Assembly: GCA_903881065.1 (NCBI GenBank)
Contig: CAIRRW010000114.1
Span: 1-19,708 of the forward strand
From: an uncultured Bacteroidota bacterium
Lineage (GTDB): Bacteria > Bacteroidota > Bacteroidia > 2-12-FULL-35-15
Direction of reading: 5' to 3'
Length of the DNA: 19,708 nucleotides
The notes beneath the pieces were generated by a model, which saw nothing but the letters and a program-made list of their open reading frames with translations, was not told the DNA's origin and made no database searches. Below are positions 17,738-19,708 of the stretch, one piece after another (within the stretch, counting starts at the first letter, position 1; each line of letters opens with the position of its first letter). A program made the position numbers and the translations under genes.

Positions 17738-17775
17738 GTTGGTTCAATGGTTCATTAGTTTATTTGTTTACTAGG
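17734..17775 (+). repeat. GTTCATTAG-type low-complexity patch 1
   Basis: The patch consists of degenerate copies of GGTTCATTAG, GGTTCAATGG and TTTATTTGTTTACT. It begins at the MFS stop codon, whose TAG is part of CATTAG. Related patches occur at 18981-19024 and, in reverse orientation, at 19071-19128. Origin and function are unknown. Confidence 0.55.
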
Positions 17776-17860
17776 CATTATTCGTAATATCTGCTTTTAG
17801 AAAACAATTTTCGCAAACTTATGTAGAAGTTTTAGAGATAAAAAAACTATAATATTCCTC

Positions 17861-18064
17861 CCGAAAACTATTTTCGGACATAAAATAATCATTTCAGGAT
17901 GTAAAATAATCATTCCCGGATGTAAAATAATTGTTTCAGGATATATAATAATCATTTCAGGATGTAAAATAATCATTCCTGGACGTAATATAATCGTTTC
18001 AGGATGTAAAATAATCATTCCCGGATGTAAAATAATCATTTCCGGAACCCCTAAAATCATTATT
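17861..18064 (+). repeat. Array of eight 21-bp tandem repeats (array 2) with a flanking hairpin
   Basis: Eight units of exactly 21 bp start at 17876, 17897, 17918, 17939, 17960, 17981, 18002 and 18023. The commonest form is GGATGTAAAATAATCATTTC plus one variable base. A degenerate ninth unit occupies 18044-18064. At the left edge, 17861-17877 is a 7-bp inverted repeat, CCGAAAACTATTTTCGG. Within a unit GGATG can pair imperfectly with CATTCC or CATTTCC. Most differences between units are transitions. There are no spacers. The array lies in the 434-bp gap between the MFS pump and the RDD gene (convergent 3' ends); 17776-17860 and 18065-18171 show nothing else I can name. The period leaves a minus-strand MIILHPE-type heptapeptide frame open, but substitutions there are mostly amino-acid changing. 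Confidence 0.92.
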
Positions 18065-18171
18065 TTCCACCAATAAATGTGTTATTTACGCTAAAATCAG
18101 CAATTAAAATAAGAAATGGGGAGGAATAAGTCGGAAATTTATACTTCTATCGGAAGAAAATTAATTCTTAC

Positions 18172-18888
18172 TTACTTATCGAAACTGTAAAAACTATAAT
18201 CATTTACCACAGTTGCCAGAAATTGGGTATGTGGCAGATTGGTGGTAATACCCATCGCAGTTTTGGTTTTAATGGCAAGTTTTTCAATCGCTTCCTGATT
18301 ATTGGTACGGAGCGAAACAAGCATCACTTCCTTTATTATCGCTATATCAGTATCGGTGAGGCGCGATACTTCAGGGAAAACAAGCGTGTAATCAGGAATT
18401 ACTTTATTAAGTATGGTATCATTAATAGTTACTTTATGTTTCAATTTAATAACCGTTGTTCCGGCAGCCATATCACCAATGCGTTGTCCTTTGCCATTTA
18501 AAATAATTGCAATTAAAGCTACTCCGCCCGAAAAAATACGGGTATCAATTATCCGTAACAACCAGCGCAGGAGGTATGCTCCGAAAGTTGCCTGCGTACC
18601 ATCGAGTTTTACCACCTTTATTTTTAAAATCATTTTCCCGAATGATTTTCCCTGAAGAAAAGTTTCGCAAACTAAATCATATAATAAAACGGGTAGCAAA
18701 ATAATTACCCAAAAAGCAATACTGTCAAAAATTCGAGATTTGGTGATTGAAACAGTAAGGAGGATTAACAAACCATAGGCAATAAAAAAAACGTAATCAA
18801 GGAGCGTTGCAAGAATACGGTCGCCAACACTGGCAAGTTCGTATTCTATATCTACGTTCTGCGAAGTTTGTATTTTTATATTATCCAT
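18172..18888 (-). CDS. RDD family membrane protein
   Basis: The ATG at 18888 (MDNIKIQTSQNVDIEYELAS) gives 238 residues; a TTG at 18903 is in frame but less likely. The RDD domain is recognised from SVGDRILATLLDYVFF (Arg24, Asp31), two or three hydrophobic segments, FLQGKSFGKMILKIKVV, LLRWLLRIIDTRIFSGG and RIGDMAAGTTVIKL. The last 80 or so residues are soluble and include a helical tail. RDD proteins are integral membrane proteins of largely unknown function. The divergent SpoIIM/DUF95 neighbour is a common partner in Bacteroidota, often with further membrane and MoxR/DUF58-type genes, which would lie beyond the right edge. A possible -7 box TATATTTG (18901-18908) would leave a very short leader. 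Confidence 0.9.
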   Translation of the reverse strand: MDNIKIQTSQNVDIEYELASVGDRILATLLDYVFFIAYGLLILLTVSITKSRIFDSIAFWVIILLPVLLYDLVCETFLQGKSFGKMILKIKVVKLDGTQATFGAYLLRWLLRIIDTRIFSGGVALIAIILNGKGQRIGDMAAGTTVIKLKHKVTINDTILNKVIPDYTLVFPEVSRLTDTDIAIIKEVMLVSLRTNNQEAIEKLAIKTKTAMGITTNLPHTQFLATVVNDYSFYSFDK

Positions 18889-18980
18889 AATTATGCAGCA
18901 CAAATATATTTTAAATAAAGGCGCAGACGATAAAAATAAAGGATAAGAATTTATTTTTATATAAATTTACCAAGTTTTGT

Positions 18981-19024
18981 TTAGTTCATTAGGTTATTAG
19001 TTCGAAGGTTCATTAGTTATTAAC
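18981..19024 (+). repeat. GTTCATTAG-type low-complexity patch 2
   Basis: Degenerate TTAGTTCATTAGG, TTATTAGTTCG and GGTTCATTAGTTATT segments lie in the 238-bp divergent region between the RDD and SpoIIM genes. They resemble the patch at the MFS stop. Confidence 0.5.
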
Positions 19025-19070
19025 TCAATTTTAAATAATATGTATATTAAACATCATACAAAATAAAGAA

Positions 19071-19128
19071 CGAATGAACACGTATAATAATAAACAAGTA
19101 AACCAATAAACAAATGAACTAATCAATT
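19071..19128 (-). repeat. GTTCATTAG-type low-complexity patch 3 (inverted)
   Basis: CGAATGAACACG, AAACAAGTAAACC and AATAAACAAATGAACTAATC are the reverse complement style of the other two patches. With patch 2 it forms an imperfect inverted arrangement about 45 bp apart, and it reaches the TTG start of the SpoIIM gene, so it may shape that gene's leader. Confidence 0.45.
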
Positions 19129-19708
19129 GAAAGAAATAACTTTCTTAAAGCAAAATGCTGATAAATGGCAGCAATTCGAGCAGATGATTTCTGTTAAAGG
19201 CGGAAGTAATCCTGACTTGATGGCTGATTTATTTATTCAATTAACGGATGATTTGTCGTATGCAAAAACAAATTATCCGAATGCAAAAACTACCAAGTAT
19301 CTTAATTCGCTTGCTGCCCGCGTACATCAGGAAATTTATAAAAACAAGAAAGAAAAGAAATCGCGTATCATTACTTTCTGGAAATACGAATTGCCTTTTA
19401 TTTTCAAAAACTCACATAAACAATTATTGTATGCATTTATAATATTTGCTGTTGCAATGCTTATCGGAATTGTATCAGCAGCTTACGATGATAATTTTGT
19501 ACGATTGATTTTGGGAGATAGTTATGTAAATATGACGTTGGATAATATTGATAAAGGCGACCCTCTGGCGGTGTATAAAAGCATGAATCAGGTAAATATG
19601 TTTATTGGCATCACTGTAAATAATATTTGTGTTTCATTTATGTGTTTCGCTATGGGACTTTTGTTTTCGATAGGTTCGGGATATATGTTGTTTTCAAACG
19701 GAATAATG
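19127..19708 (+). CDS. SpoIIM/DUF95 family membrane protein, partial
   Basis: This frame is open for 194 codons to the right edge. It begins LKEITFLKQNADKWQQFEQM from a TTG at 19127; an in-frame TGA at 19115 rules out any start further upstream, and no in-frame ATG lies between. An N-terminal helical soluble part (to about 105) is followed by a membrane segment (LLYAFIIFAVAMLIGIVSA), a loop with DNIDKGDPLAVYKSMNQ, and a second segment (NNICVSFMCFAMGLLFSIGSG). This is the pattern of the stage II sporulation protein M family, found in non-sporulating Bacteroidota next to RDD genes. The role outside sporulation is unclear. The C-terminus is missing because of the window edge. Confidence 0.85.
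   Translation, partial: MKEITFLKQNADKWQQFEQMISVKGGSNPDLMADLFIQLTDDLSYAKTNYPNAKTTKYLNSLAARVHQEIYKNKKEKKSRIITFWKYELPFIFKNSHKQLLYAFIIFAVAMLIGIVSAAYDDNFVRLILGDSYVNMTLDNIDKGDPLAVYKSMNQVNMFIGITVNNICVSFMCFAMGLLFSIGSGYMLFSNGIM

Noticed and set aside
17797..18060. An 87-codon minus-strand frame over array 2 that encodes MIILHPE-type heptapeptides
   Set aside because: The frame is open because the period is a multiple of three. Differences between units change amino acids (Met to Thr, His to Tyr, Arg or Cys) as often as not, there is no promoter, and part of a second frame on the other strand is also open.

Overview
The window is A+T-rich DNA that most likely comes from a member of the Bacteroidota. 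Supporting signs are promoter-like TAnnTTTG boxes upstream of several genes, weak or absent Shine-Dalgarno sequences, TTG starts, divergent aroB and proline dehydrogenase genes, and an RDD gene beside a SpoIIM/DUF95 gene. No genus can be named from the sequence.

Positions 1-8005, minus strand: five consecutive paralogues of one large membrane protein family, 15-33 nt apart and so probably one transcription unit read right to left. Each has an N-terminal multi-pass membrane part resembling the eukaryotic TMTC proteins (DUF1736, GT-C-fold protein O-mannosyltransferases) and C-terminal TPRs. The motifs seen are a DD pair after the first membrane segment, RYRP, HPIHTE, SRDE, (R/K)E(S/T), a SERxLFQPS-type motif, and RN..W.N. 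The first gene in transcription order is split by an apparent one-base deletion. The last gene runs off the left edge.

Positions 8006-8646: a 641-bp gap with no recognised gene. It holds a terminator-like hairpin, an array of seven 21-bp imperfect repeats, several small hairpins and a strong bidirectional terminator.

Positions 8647-11609, minus strand: a DUF1761 membrane protein gene, then aroA and aroB, which overlap by 4 nt (aroB is upstream) and act in the shikimate pathway. Divergent from aroB is a monofunctional proline dehydrogenase (11774-12964, plus). Promoter elements for both directions are visible between them.

Positions 13108-17737, plus strand: a compact drug-efflux operon of a TetR regulator, a TolC-like outer-membrane factor, an EmrA/HlyD-type adaptor and an EmrB/QacA-type 14-TM MFS pump. 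A 20-bp near-perfect palindrome directly after the -7 box is the probable TetR operator, so the operon is probably autorepressed and induced by a ligand.

Positions 17738-18171: a 434-bp gap with a GTTCATTAG-type low-complexity patch and a second array of 21-bp repeats (eight clear units), unrelated in sequence to the first. Positions 18172-19708: an RDD membrane protein (minus) divergent from a SpoIIM/DUF95 membrane protein cut by the right edge.

The observations most worth following are the tandem TMTC-like cluster with its broken lead copy, and the two unrelated intergenic arrays that share a period of exactly 21 bp.
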